In this document: in pieces, positions 17,840 through 26,048 of the stretch | Numbering within the stretch: position 1 is the first letter of the stretch | Layout: every line of letters starts with the position of its first letter | Origin: JABDJX01 sp039942715 | Lineage (GTDB): Bacteria; Pseudomonadota; Alphaproteobacteria; Rhodobacterales; Rhodobacteraceae | DNA: 64,000 nucleotides | Assembly: GCA_039942715.1 (NCBI GenBank) | Contig: JBDVBY010000001.1 | Coordinates: forward strand, 62,001 to 126,000 | Reading direction: 5' to 3' | Position numbers and translations under genes: made by a program | Notes under the pieces: model-generated | The model's database searches: none | The model's input: only the letters and a program-made list of their open reading frames with translations | Told to the model about the DNA's origin: nothing

Positions 17840-18394
17840 GGGCGTATTCCTAACGCTGATGTCTTAAGCCTCAGTGTTCGAACAATTCCCTTAAGCGTGG
17901 AGGGTGGTTTGCGACCTCTGGAGCGTTGGAAAAGACACCTAGTCCAATTCGGACAGCCGCGCGAGGGCGGAGGGCGTGAAACTTTCTCAAGACCATTATG
18001 AACGCGCAGGTCACCGATGGGAGTATTCGTGATCCTCAAAGGGACTGTGTGAGCGGGCCAAGGAGTTCTATTGGCTATTGATCGGCGGGCTTAAATAACC
18101 ACCGCGTGTCTTTCCAAGTCCTGACTCGCGTATTTGGGATGCGGCGTTCAACCAATTGTGGCAACATGAACGGTACATTAACGCGGAAATGAACCCTGCA
18201 TTAACAGCATCTGACGAACCCGAAACAATAACCCTTATTCGTGCGCATTGTTCAGAGGCGTCTAATTAAGTACATGATATTGAACAAAAAATAGTTTCTA
18301 AAATTTTTCTAAAATTGCCCCTGTTTCCACAGAATGCTGCCGTTTCGACATGTGAAAGTTATCCAATCGCAGGAACAACCTGAAAGAGGATGAC
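17840..18394. other. Intergenic region between divergent genes, no gene seen
   Basis: This 555-bp gap separates the methyltransferase gene (minus) from the TadE-like gene (plus) and must hold both promoters. The part near 18255-18320 is strikingly AT-rich compared with its surroundings. I looked for cobalamin, SAM-II and SAH riboswitch cores in the leader of the minus-strand gene and recognised none. AGAGGA ahead of 18395 is the ribosome site of the TadE-like gene. Confidence 0.6.
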
Positions 18395-18802
18395 ATGAAA
18401 ACGATTTTGAAAAGTGTAGCGACTTTCTTGGAAGACAATGACGGCGCTATCAGCATCGAAAGCGTGTTGTGGCTTCCTGTGTACACGTTCTTTCTTGTAA
18501 TGATTGTCGACGTTTCGCTGATGTTCAACGGGCAAGCCCAGGCGCAACGCGTTTTACACGACATAAACCGACTGGCCTCAACCGGCTATTACACCAGTGA
18601 AGAAGAGGTCGAAAGTCGCGCCAACGCGCTTCTGTCTCATCTTAGCGCGAATGTGAGCGTTGATGCGACGATCGACACCGCTTCGGGCACCATCACAGCA
18701 GTGGCGTCTATGCCCGCAAGTGATCTGATGGCCATCGGCACGATCCCTAATTTTTCTCAGTTCAATGTTACCGTTGGTGCTTGGCACCTGATTGAAAGCT
18801 AA
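18395..18802 (+). CDS. TadE-like pseudopilin
   Basis: A 135-residue protein with a type IV prepilin-like N-terminus: a polar leader ending DNDG, then AISIESVLWLPVYTFF, a hydrophobic helix with Glu at +5 after the putative Gly cleavage site. TadE minor pseudopilins of Flp/Tad pilus systems look like this. The C-terminal part is a small soluble domain of no known motif. First of three linked genes (18395-20558). No tadA, tadB, tadC, rcpA or prepilin peptidase gene is nearby, so it must work with machinery encoded elsewhere, or have another role. Confidence 0.72.
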   Translation: MKTILKSVATFLEDNDGAISIESVLWLPVYTFFLVMIVDVSLMFNGQAQAQRVLHDINRLASTGYYTSEEEVESRANALLSHLSANVSVDATIDTASGTITAVASMPASDLMAIGTIPNFSQFNVTVGAWHLIES

Positions 18803-18804
18803 CA

Positions 18805-19236
18805 ATGGATATGGATATGACACCGAAAACACATTTCAATTTTGCGGCGTTTCGAAAGTTCCAAAACAAGGAAGAAGGTGCAGTAACTGTTGCCGGTGTC
18901 CTTTGGGTTCCCTTCTTTGTTTTCCTGATGACCATGGTATTCGATGTCGCCATGATTTTCCACGGACAGGCACGTGCTCATGAGGTTGCCGAAAACGTAA
19001 ATCGCGCGTTGTCTGTCGGACAAATCTCAACCTATGACGAGGTTAATGACTATGTGCTGACGTCATTGGCAAAGATCAGCCCGAACGCGACGACGCAATC
19101 GGCCACGATAGACTCTGTCATCCGCACAGTCATCCGTATGCCAACCAGCGATCTGGCTGGCGTCGGTATTTTCTCTTCTCTGACGGATTTTGAGATTATC
19201 GCAGTCGCACACATGGTGCGGGAGTATGGACTATGA
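18805..19236 (+). CDS. TadE/TadF-like protein
   Basis: A 143-residue paralogue of the preceding protein. Both have a short polar N-terminus (here EEG), a hydrophobic helix with an LW-P pattern (VLWVPFFVFLMTMVFD), a GQARAHEV segment matching GQAQAQRV, and a similar C-terminal region including MPTSDLAGVG against MPASDLMAIG. The Glu expected at +5 after the cleavage Gly is Ala here. It starts 2 bp after the first gene; an alternative ATG at 18817 would remove MDMD. It overlaps the next gene by 4 bp. Likely a second minor subunit. Confidence 0.68.
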   Translation: MDMDMTPKTHFNFAAFRKFQNKEEGAVTVAGVLWVPFFVFLMTMVFDVAMIFHGQARAHEVAENVNRALSVGQISTYDEVNDYVLTSLAKISPNATTQSATIDSVIRTVIRMPTSDLAGVGIFSSLTDFEIIAVAHMVREYGL

Positions 19237-20558
19237 GCAATCTGCTTACACGTTTTCTGCGGGTCCAGCATGGTACAATCACCGTGTTGAACCTGTTTTT
19301 CGTACTTGTCATCGCCTTGTTCACAGGTGTCGCCATTGATGTTGCAAATGCGATCTCGGCGCGAACACAACTTCAAGCCACTGCGGATGCGGCGGCACAT
19401 GCAGCGCTGGTGCAGCGTGAATGGCACGAACCTGACGCCGCCAAAGCACGTGCAATCCAAATCGCCACAGGGAATATGCCGTCTGGCTCGTATGGGGACG
19501 TGCTGGAAGCGCAAGACATCGTGTTTGGCGACTATGATCGTCAAACCTCGACATTCTCACCAGATCCGAACAGCCGAGAAGCTGTTCTTGTGCGCACCGA
19601 GCGCGTTGCTGAACGCGAAAACCCGGTGGGCACGTTCCTTTTGCAACTTGTCGGGCATTGGAACTGGGAAGTGCGCACAGCTGCAGTTTTCGAGACATTC
19701 TATCCGACATGTTTGATGGAAGGGTTCGTGGCGCAAGAGGTTGTCGACATCCAGTCGAACAACTCTTATTTCAACGGATTTTGCATTCACTCAAACGCGC
19801 ATGTGTCGATCAACAACAACAACTATTTTGAGAGCGGCACCAAAGTATCGATGCCTGATACGGATGATCTGGTTGTGTCGGTCACCGGCAATGGTGAAGA
19901 CAAGAACCTTGGCCTAAGAGAGGCACTGCACGAAGGTAAGTGGTTGATAAAAATACTGAATCGCATTGAGCGGATCAAGGAAGGCGTGCAAGCCGACGGG
20001 CATCGCTATGCGCAAGAATTCACAGATTTCTTCAATCCCATAAACATTCATGTGGATATGCGCGATCTCAAGCAGGGCAATAAATACGTTATCGAACCTG
20101 CAGATCTTCAAAGCGGTCGGGTGTACAATGTTGAGTGTAACAAAGTCGATCTGAAGAGTGGAACCTATGTGGGTCTTGTTCTGATAACCGACTGTCAGGT
20201 CGAACTGTCCAATGGTGTCGTTCTAGAGGACACCGTTCTGATCTCCAGTTATTCAGGTGCAAAGGCATTCTATTCACCCGCCAATATCGTGCTTGGCGTA
20301 AACGACAGTTGCTCTGAAGGCGGCGGCGCAAAGCTCGTCACCAACGGCAGCATCGATTTTTCGGCCGGTGTGGAGATTTATGGCAGCCAGATCATTGCCG
20401 GAGGCAACGTTGAGTTTTCTTCAAACGCGGATGGGTTACAAGGTGCGTCAATCGTCGCGGGAGGGCGGATCGACTCGACCTCGAACATGAACTTCGCGTT
20501 TTGTGGCGATGGGATTGAGCACTTCTTCCTGGCTGACTACTTCCGTCTCGCAGGTTAA
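19233..20558 (+). CDS. TadG-like protein with N-terminal Tad domain
   Basis: A 441-residue protein. The N-terminus matches the Tad domain of TadG-type proteins: HGTITVLNLFFVLVIALF, then AIDVANAISARTQLQATADAAAHAAL. After a linker, residues about 160-440 are rich in Asn, Ser and Gly with irregular short beta repeats (SNNSYFNGF, INNNNYF, GGNVEFSS, AGGRIDS), suggestive of a beta-helix or bactofilin-like fold. It is co-transcribed with the two TadE-like genes (ATGA overlap) and probably anchors the assembly in the envelope. It ends 34 bp from the convergent MTHFR-like gene. Confidence 0.72.
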   Translation: MSNLLTRFLRVQHGTITVLNLFFVLVIALFTGVAIDVANAISARTQLQATADAAAHAALVQREWHEPDAAKARAIQIATGNMPSGSYGDVLEAQDIVFGDYDRQTSTFSPDPNSREAVLVRTERVAERENPVGTFLLQLVGHWNWEVRTAAVFETFYPTCLMEGFVAQEVVDIQSNNSYFNGFCIHSNAHVSINNNNYFESGTKVSMPDTDDLVVSVTGNGEDKNLGLREALHEGKWLIKILNRIERIKEGVQADGHRYAQEFTDFFNPINIHVDMRDLKQGNKYVIEPADLQSGRVYNVECNKVDLKSGTYVGLVLITDCQVELSNGVVLEDTVLISSYSGAKAFYSPANIVLGVNDSCSEGGGAKLVTNGSIDFSAGVEIYGSQIIAGGNVEFSSNADGLQGASIVAGGRIDSTSNMNFAFCGDGIEHFFLADYFRLAG

Positions 20559-20592
20559 ATCGTTGTCCCCAATGGTTGCCTGAAATCAAACC

Positions 20593-21510
20593 TTAGCCGC
20601 CTGCGTGTGCAGCTTGAGCCCCGCGCGATTGTGCCCAGGCGGCTGAGGTTTTGATCCCCCCCAGTGGGAAGAGATGCAGGTGCGTTACACCAAAATCAGG
20701 ATTGGCCGCCTTGTGCGCTGCCAGCTTGCTGACCACATCGTCTGGCTCGTACGGCATAACCAGTTTGGTCACATCCATCGCGCGTTTCTGAAGCACTTTT
20801 AGTGACGGACCAACACCGCAGGCAATCGCAAAGCGGATCAGGGTCTGAAGCTTGGCAGGCCCTGCGATGCCGATGTGGATCGGTAGTGTGATGCCAGCAG
20901 ATTGCAGATCGTTGGCCCATTTGATGATCGGGTCGGCCTCGAAAGCAAATTGCGTGGCGATCGCCATTTGGGCATCCGTGCGGGAAGCAAAGTCGTTTTT
21001 CCAGCGCAAGGCTTCGGTGACATTCGCTGTGCCACCATCTGGATCAATGTCGCGGTTTCCTTCCGGATGACCTGCTACGTGGAGATTGGTAAAGCCCGCT
21101 TTGTCGAAAAGCCCGCTCTCCGAAAGCTGCATTGAGCTGTCAAAGTCCCCATGCGGTGTCGCTACGCCGCCGGCCAGCAAAAGCGCTTGTTTCACATCCG
21201 CCTCGCCCTGATAGCGCGCGATCCAATCTCCCAACGTCGCTGCGTCTTTGATGATCCGCGCCGGGAAATGCGGCATGACGTTGAAGCCATCCGCAGCCAG
21301 TCGTTTGGCTGTCGCAACCATGTCTTCGATCGGCGTGCCTTCGATATGGGCGATGTAAACGCGCGTGCTTGGCGGTAGGATGGCGCGGAAATCTTCGACC
21401 TTTTCAGCCGTGCGTGGCATCACTTCAATCGAGAAATCGTTTAGAAAAGCCGAGACTTTCGGATCAACCGTTTGGGCCGTCTCTTTACGTTTGAAATTTA
21501 AAAGTGCCAT
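20593..21510 (-). CDS. Methylenetetrahydrofolate reductase-like protein
   Basis: A 305-residue TIM-barrel protein related to MetF. Matching regions include FSIEVMPRT near the N-terminus, IATQFAFEADPIIKWAND and PIHIGIAGPAKLQTL. The family reduces 5,10-methylene-THF to 5-methyl-THF with FAD. It is divergent, so the reductase assignment is by family. It would supply the methyl donor for the corrinoid methyltransferase at 16847-17839. ATG 21510 follows AAAGG at good spacing, whereas the longer frame starting at 21543 would overlap the upstream gene. Confidence 0.8.
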   Translation of the reverse strand: MALLNFKRKETAQTVDPKVSAFLNDFSIEVMPRTAEKVEDFRAILPPSTRVYIAHIEGTPIEDMVATAKRLAADGFNVMPHFPARIIKDAATLGDWIARYQGEADVKQALLLAGGVATPHGDFDSSMQLSESGLFDKAGFTNLHVAGHPEGNRDIDPDGGTANVTEALRWKNDFASRTDAQMAIATQFAFEADPIIKWANDLQSAGITLPIHIGIAGPAKLQTLIRFAIACGVGPSLKVLQKRAMDVTKLVMPYEPDDVVSKLAAHKAANPDFGVTHLHLFPLGGIKTSAAWAQSRGAQAAHAGG

Positions 21511-21533
21511 CCATAGCCTTTCTAAACGTGTGC

Positions 21534-21830
21534 TCACGCCCAACCATCTGCCTCAATCAGCGCCTTAAGGCGCTCGGAATCATATTCAGCTTCAAGCGTT
21601 TTCGCCTGTGCCTCTGCCAGTGCATCACCGTCGCCGTCTTGTGCGCCCATCGCCACTTTGCGCCACTCAGACAGGTAAGCATCCGCGTCCTTGGCGCCAA
21701 CCTTCATCGCTGCGCGATCAATGGCTTGCTCAAAGCGTTCTTCAAGCACGCGCTTGGCGGCCCGCCGCCCTTTGCCAACAATGACCTGAGCCGGGATATC
21801 GCGCCAATAAACTATCGTCACATCAGGCAT
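21534..21830 (-). CDS. 'Virulence factor' family small protein (Virulence_fact)
   Basis: A 98-residue protein with the N-terminus MPDVTIVYWRDIPAQVIVGKG, typical of the short conserved family named virulence factor in Pfam. The family has no proven biochemical function. In Roseobacters these genes sit beside MTHFR-like and corrinoid methyltransferase genes, so a role in the corrinoid/C1 system is more likely than virulence. AAGGACG precedes the ATG at good spacing. It is the first gene of the minus-strand C1 unit, 23 bp before the MTHFR-like gene. Confidence 0.75.
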   Translation of the reverse strand: MPDVTIVYWRDIPAQVIVGKGRRAAKRVLEERFEQAIDRAAMKVGAKDADAYLSEWRKVAMGAQDGDGDALAEAQAKTLEAEYDSERLKALIEADGWA

Positions 21831-21962
21831 AATTTCGTCCTTCTTGCATTTTGATACGCGCTTGCCTGTGTGGAACAAGAGCGTTTTTCGACATCTTTGC
21901 ATGGCTTCGCGACGTTTAACGCGCCCAAATCGCGCCAAACAGAGGCCCAGTGATGAAAGTTT

Positions 21963-21979
21963 TTCACAATCTTTGTGAA
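21963..21979. promoter_or_regulatory. Perfect palindrome in the divergent promoter region
   Basis: TTCACAA-TCT-TTGTGAA has perfect 7-bp arms around a 3-bp centre. It is located between the virulence-factor family gene (minus) and the Ppx/GppA gene (plus), about 130 bp before one start and 75 bp before the other. The shape suits a dimeric regulator. The protein that binds it is unknown. Confidence 0.5.
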
Positions 21980-22053
21980 GCGGGGCGCGCGCGACGCTTG
22001 CTTTATTCGCATCTCTGCCCCTAGGGTAAGGTAACCAAGTATCGGAGGGCGAA

Positions 22054-23169
22054 ATGCCGCCCAAGCGTCCACGGGGCGCGCGCCATCTCCCGAAAGCGGT
22101 CGAGTCAGGCGCGCCTCAAAATGCCGATCCAGCAGACCTTTATGGCGCGCTGGATCTCGGCACGAATTCGTGCCGCATGCTGATTGCCCAACCAAAGGGC
22201 AATCAGTTCCATGTCGTGGACAGCTTTTCGAAATCAGTACAACTTGGTCATGGGCTTGAAGCGTCAGGCCGTTTGTCGCGCGCTTCAATGCAGCGCACGA
22301 TACAAGCGCTTAAGGTGTGCCGGTCCAAGCTTGACAAGCATGGCGTGAGACGCCGCCGTCTGGTGGCCACGGAGGCCTGCAGACGCGCGATCAACGGGGA
22401 AGAGTTTCTAAATAACATTGCCCGTGAAGCAGGCCTGCGCCTTGAAGTGATTGCCCCGGAAGAAGAGGCGCGGCTTGCCGTTGTCTCTTGCGCGCCTCTT
22501 GTGTCGACCAAAACCGAACAGGTCATGGTCGTCGATATTGGTGGTGGCTCGACAGAGCTTGTTTGGATTGACCTTTCGCGCGTGCCCAAAGTGGATCGAC
22601 CCCGCGCGATCATGCGGCTGCACACGGGCTTTACGCCTGATCCGGAATCGCTGTTCCCGGCAGCGCGCGTGGTTGACTGGATCTCTGTGCCTCTTGGCGT
22701 GGCAACCTTGCGCGATCAGTTCATCGACGTGGATGATGATGCAGCGCGCTTTGCGCTGATGAGTTGGCATTTCGAGGAGAACTTGACGGAATTCACGCCC
22801 TACGAGGAAATTCAGGATAAAAAGGATTTTCAGATCATCGGCACCTCGGGCACCGTCACAACTGTTGCGGCCAGCCATCTTGGATTACGCCGCTATGATC
22901 GCAGCAAAGTTGACGGGCTGCGGATGACCTCTGATCAGATCGATAAGGTGATCCGCAAGTATCTGGATATGGGACCGGCAGGGCGGCGCGCCGATCCACA
23001 GATTGGCCGGGATCGCCACGCGCTGATTATGTCGGGTTCGGCGATTTTGCAGGCGCTGTTGCGGGTTTGGCCGACCGACAGGCTTTCAGTTGCGGATCGT
23101 GGTCTGCGCGAAGGGTTGCTTTACGCGCAGATGTCCGCAGATGGGGTTCTGGAAGACGGGCCGTTTTAG
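22054..23169 (+). CDS. Ppx/GppA family exopolyphosphatase/guanosine pentaphosphatase
   Basis: A 371-residue ASKHA-fold phosphatase. It has LDLGTNSCRMLIA near residue 35, VVDIGGGSTELVW in the middle and IGTSGTVTTVA after that. Members hydrolyse polyphosphate or pppGpp; which one applies cannot be decided, and at this short length it is close to the alphaproteobacterial single-domain form. GGAGGG precedes the ATG. An rlmE-like gene often follows this gene in alphaproteobacteria but is absent here. Confidence 0.88.
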   Translation: MPPKRPRGARHLPKAVESGAPQNADPADLYGALDLGTNSCRMLIAQPKGNQFHVVDSFSKSVQLGHGLEASGRLSRASMQRTIQALKVCRSKLDKHGVRRRRLVATEACRRAINGEEFLNNIAREAGLRLEVIAPEEEARLAVVSCAPLVSTKTEQVMVVDIGGGSTELVWIDLSRVPKVDRPRAIMRLHTGFTPDPESLFPAARVVDWISVPLGVATLRDQFIDVDDDAARFALMSWHFEENLTEFTPYEEIQDKKDFQIIGTSGTVTTVAASHLGLRRYDRSKVDGLRMTSDQIDKVIRKYLDMGPAGRRADPQIGRDRHALIMSGSAILQALLRVWPTDRLSVADRGLREGLLYAQMSADGVLEDGPF

Positions 23170-23244
23170 GTTTTTGATTGCGCCGCACTTTCGTGCGCCA
23201 AGCGCGGAATTATTTTGAAGTGATCCGCTGCAATGGCGTGTGGC

Positions 23245-23625
23245 TTAAGAGCCAGACGGGCACTCAATGACAATGTCAAAAGCATCCCCGGACGTAGAAA
23301 TTGGGAATTTGGGCGCGCCAAATTCGGTATCCACTGCCAGGTACGTTTCTCCATCAATATTCGCGATGAAAGACGCGCCGTTGTTGAACATATTGATTGA
23401 AAGGGCGTCTTCTTTGACGCTGTCGATCAGGCTTTGACTAAGCGGGGTGTGTGTGGTGACTGCTGCTGCGTTCTCAAACATCGGATTGGTTTCGCACAGC
23501 ACATCAAACGCGATCTCTTTTCCGAGAAAGACGCCCGTGACAGTGCCGTTTGGCTCGGAAACAAGGGTTTGTGCAAAGGCGGGGCCTGCAAGAAAAACGG
23601 CGGATAAAAAGGCAATGCGGCGCAT
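23245..23625 (-). CDS. Small exported protein of unknown function
   Basis: A 126-residue protein with a clear signal peptide (MRRIAFLSAVFLAGPAFAQ). The mature part has two Cys (VLCETNP and IECPSGS, the latter near the end) that could form a disulfide. I recognise no family. I chose the second ATG (23625) because AGAGGA lies before it and the signal peptide then has normal length. It is monocistronic, converging on the Ppx gene. Confidence 0.7.
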   Translation of the reverse strand: MRRIAFLSAVFLAGPAFAQTLVSEPNGTVTGVFLGKEIAFDVLCETNPMFENAAAVTTHTPLSQSLIDSVKEDALSINMFNNGASFIANIDGETYLAVDTEFGAPKFPISTSGDAFDIVIECPSGS

Positions 23626-23710
23626 GGGAAATCCTCTCAAAAAGGGGCAACGGGCAAGAAAGCTTTAGCTTTTCTCAATGAGAGGTGTTTGTCCAGTTTT
23701 GTGCGTTGCG

Positions 23711-24595
23711 TTAGTCTTGCTCGCTCTGCTGCGCGCCATATTCAAGCCAATTGCGCTCGGATTGGGTCAGATGGGCATCCATCATTGCGTCATATGCGTT
23801 TAGCTCTTGGTCTGTCAGATTGCCCACCCATTTGCCGCTTGTGCCGCTGTGGAAAAAGTCTTTGTCGGATTTGAAACCCTTGCCACCGGACGGCGTAAAG
23901 CGCGTCGCATTAGCGCGCATATTGTCGAACTTCGCGGCCTGCACCAATTGATCCATCACGCTGGACGCATGGGTGATGTTCAGCAAGGCGGCGACTTTCG
24001 CGAATGTGCCCGCCAAATCGCGCGTCATATCGGCGTAATGAAACAGCGTCACATTGGGACGCTGCGCAAGGGCGCTGGCGGTTTTGTAATGCCGCAGAAT
24101 ATGCGCAAGCGGCAGGGCATCGCCGTCAAACCCTTCGGGCCCACCATCGAGAAAGCGGCGAAAGGTGATGCCCTCGGGGTCATCCTCGGGATACCACATA
24201 TCAAACCACGTCATTGGCAGGTTGCGCACCTGCACACGGTTCGAGAAATGCGCATCAAGCGGGTGGCGAAACACGCAAAGATACTGCGCATGATCGTCCA
24301 GCGGCAGTCCGTCCATTGGCGTGTGGCTTTTCATGGAGCGCCGGTGCGTCATCGCCTCAAGCCGCGCGGCGACCTCGGGCATCTCTCGCACGCGTATATC
24401 AACCCAAGGCATTTTGACCGAAAGCTCAGTTTCGACTTCGGGATCGCCCGAGAAGAGCAGGGCAACAATGGTCTGCATCCATGTGGTGCCGGATTTGGGT
24501 GGCGTGACAACAAACACATCGTCGGGGCGAATGGTGACCATATCCCAGCGTCGGCTGTCGGTCAGAGGGCCAAGGTAGAGTTTGCGCTCAGGCAT
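23711..24595 (-). CDS. Sulfotransferase (SULT1-type)
   Basis: A 294-residue sulfotransferase transferring sulfate from PAPS to a hydroxyl or amine acceptor. The 5'-phosphosulfate loop TPPKSGTTWMQTIVA lies at about residues 30-45, and the 3'-phosphate motif at CVFRHPLDAHFSNR. The C-terminal segment PSGGKGFKSDKDFFHSGTSG resembles the RKG loop region. The acceptor is unknown. I start it at 24595, where GGGGTG lies 7 bp upstream; the ATG ten codons earlier has no ribosome site. It is a single gene. Confidence 0.88.
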   Translation of the reverse strand: MPERKLYLGPLTDSRRWDMVTIRPDDVFVVTPPKSGTTWMQTIVALLFSGDPEVETELSVKMPWVDIRVREMPEVAARLEAMTHRRSMKSHTPMDGLPLDDHAQYLCVFRHPLDAHFSNRVQVRNLPMTWFDMWYPEDDPEGITFRRFLDGGPEGFDGDALPLAHILRHYKTASALAQRPNVTLFHYADMTRDLAGTFAKVAALLNITHASSVMDQLVQAAKFDNMRANATRFTPSGGKGFKSDKDFFHSGTSGKWVGNLTDQELNAYDAMMDAHLTQSERNWLEYGAQQSEQD

Positions 24596-24757
24596 ATGTG
24601 TCACCCCATTTAATCCGCGATACATTTAGGAAAGGGGCATTTGGTTGTTAAAGCAACGCCTGAGTCAGTCAGGTTGCGGGTTCTTTAGTGTTTTTGAATG
24701 AGGGCCGAAAAATGTTGATAATCACCTACGTATTGTAGGCCTATGTTGTGTGATCGG

Positions 24758-24790
24758 AAAAAGAAAAAGGCCGGCTCTTTCGAACCGGCC
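24758..24790 (-). terminator. Intrinsic terminator of the Bax inhibitor-1 gene
   Basis: Read on the minus strand, GGCCGG and CCGGCC form a 6-bp stem around a 10-nt loop, followed by TTTTTCTTTTTCC. It lies 26 bp after the stop codon. Confidence 0.85.
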
Positions 24791-24816
24791 CATCCAAAGT
24801 CATCGCAAAAGTTGCG

Positions 24817-25569
24817 TTATTCTTGGTTGCCCATGAACATCAGCAGGAACTGGAACATGTTGATGAAGCTGATGTAGAGCCCCAAAGCGCCGTCAAAGGC
24901 GGCTTTGTCCAACCAGTCCTGATCGCCGTGCGCTGCGTGCGCGACGTATGTTGTTTTGATGTTCTGTGTCTCCCAAGCCGTCAGGCCTGCAAAGATCAGG
25001 ATACCAATCGCCGAGATGGCGTACATCACAACCGGGCTGCCCAGGAAGATGTTGACGATCATCGCCACGATCAGACCAATTACGCCCATGATTAGGAACG
25101 ATCCCCACGCCGAGATGTCTTTCTTCGTGGTGTAACCCCACATGCTGAGGCCCGCGAAGGCGATTGCCGTGACAAGGAAGGTCTGCACAATCGAGAAATC
25201 GGTAAAGATCAGGAAGATCGAGCTGAGCGACAGGCCCATCAGCGCGGAGAACGCGAAGAAAGCGAATTGCACGACAGGTGCGGATGCACGCTTAAGGATT
25301 GCGCCCCAGCCAAAGAAGATAAAGGCCAGTGGTGCGAACATGATGACCCATTTAAGCGGTGACAAATAAAGCGCGGCTCCCAGTGCGGTCAGTTGTCCGT
25401 CAGCTGTCACTGCCAAACCAGAAATCGACCAAGCGGCCGCTGCGGTGATGAGCATGCCCACGGACATCGTGCCGTAGACCTTGTTCATGTGGGCGCGAAG
25501 GCCCGCGTCAATCTCGGCCGTGCGAACACCACCCATTGGTGTACTGCGGACGGTCTCAAAATCAGCCAT
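24817..25569 (-). CDS. Bax inhibitor-1/YccA family membrane protein
   Basis: A 250-residue protein with about seven membrane helices covering residues 35-245 and an end reading INMFQFLLMFMGNQE. The family (UPF0005, YccA, BI-1) includes pH-sensitive calcium-leak proteins and, in E. coli, a modulator of the FtsH protease. The role here is unknown. GAGGT is better spaced for the second ATG (25569) than for the ATG three codons upstream. It is monocistronic with its own terminator. Confidence 0.9.
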   Translation of the reverse strand: MADFETVRSTPMGGVRTAEIDAGLRAHMNKVYGTMSVGMLITAAAAWSISGLAVTADGQLTALGAALYLSPLKWVIMFAPLAFIFFGWGAILKRASAPVVQFAFFAFSALMGLSLSSIFLIFTDFSIVQTFLVTAIAFAGLSMWGYTTKKDISAWGSFLIMGVIGLIVAMIVNIFLGSPVVMYAISAIGILIFAGLTAWETQNIKTTYVAHAAHGDQDWLDKAAFDGALGLYISFINMFQFLLMFMGNQE

Positions 25570-25708
25570 GGTATTCATACCTCGTGTTCAGGTTGCTGCC
25601 CGGGAACTCCGGATTTCCAATACTCAATATGGACTGAAAACCCGGAAATTCAAGCATACAACGTTTAAAAACGAGTGTTTTGCTCAGATATAGTGCGCAC
25701 CGTATGCG

Positions 25709-25927
25709 TTACTGGATCCAACGGGCAGGGGCATCCCACACAGGGCGGCTTGCTTCCGCCTTGGCCTGCGCCTCTGAAACGCCGATGTCCTGCAAGAGAT
25801 GTGGGCTCAATTCGTTCAGTGCATTGCGCTCGCGCCAAATACTCAGAAAGAGAAAGACGCGTGATACCAGTGTTTTACGTCCGCGAAGTTGTGCGTAGGT
25901 GGTGAAGTTTTCACTGAGGATCATCAT
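25709..25927 (-). CDS. DUF1127 small protein
   Basis: A 72-residue basic protein whose centre (FLSIWRERNALNELSPHLLQDIGVSEAQA) is the Arg-rich DUF1127/YjiS domain. In Rhodobacter a DUF1127 protein (CcaF1) binds RNA and affects transcript stability; relatives influence metabolism and stress. AAAGG precedes a double ATG, so the start may be 25927 or 25924. It diverges from a LysR-type regulator 121 bp away, which may control it. Confidence 0.85.
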   Translation of the reverse strand: MMILSENFTTYAQLRGRKTLVSRVFLFLSIWRERNALNELSPHLLQDIGVSEAQAKAEASRPVWDAPARWIQ

Positions 25928-26048
25928 TGTGGTAGCCTTTCTTTTCTGATGAGTTAGTGGGGTCGTATCAATTTGCTTGATATGTTTGACATAGGACGAT
26001 ACATTTTGAAAACGAATGTTTTTGAATTGAAGCATCAAGGAAATTGAT

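Noticed and set aside
17840..18040. Possible riboswitch in the corrinoid methyltransferase leader
   Set aside because: No recognisable cobalamin B12-box, SAM-II or SAH core; only small unremarkable hairpins.
21901..21978. 25-codon frame in the gap before the Ppx gene
   Set aside because: No ribosome site, Arg-rich composition, and it ends within the palindrome; probably chance.
23177..23197. Hairpin with CGCAC-TTTC-GTGCG after the Ppx gene
   Set aside because: A 5-bp stem without a T run on either strand; not a convincing terminator.
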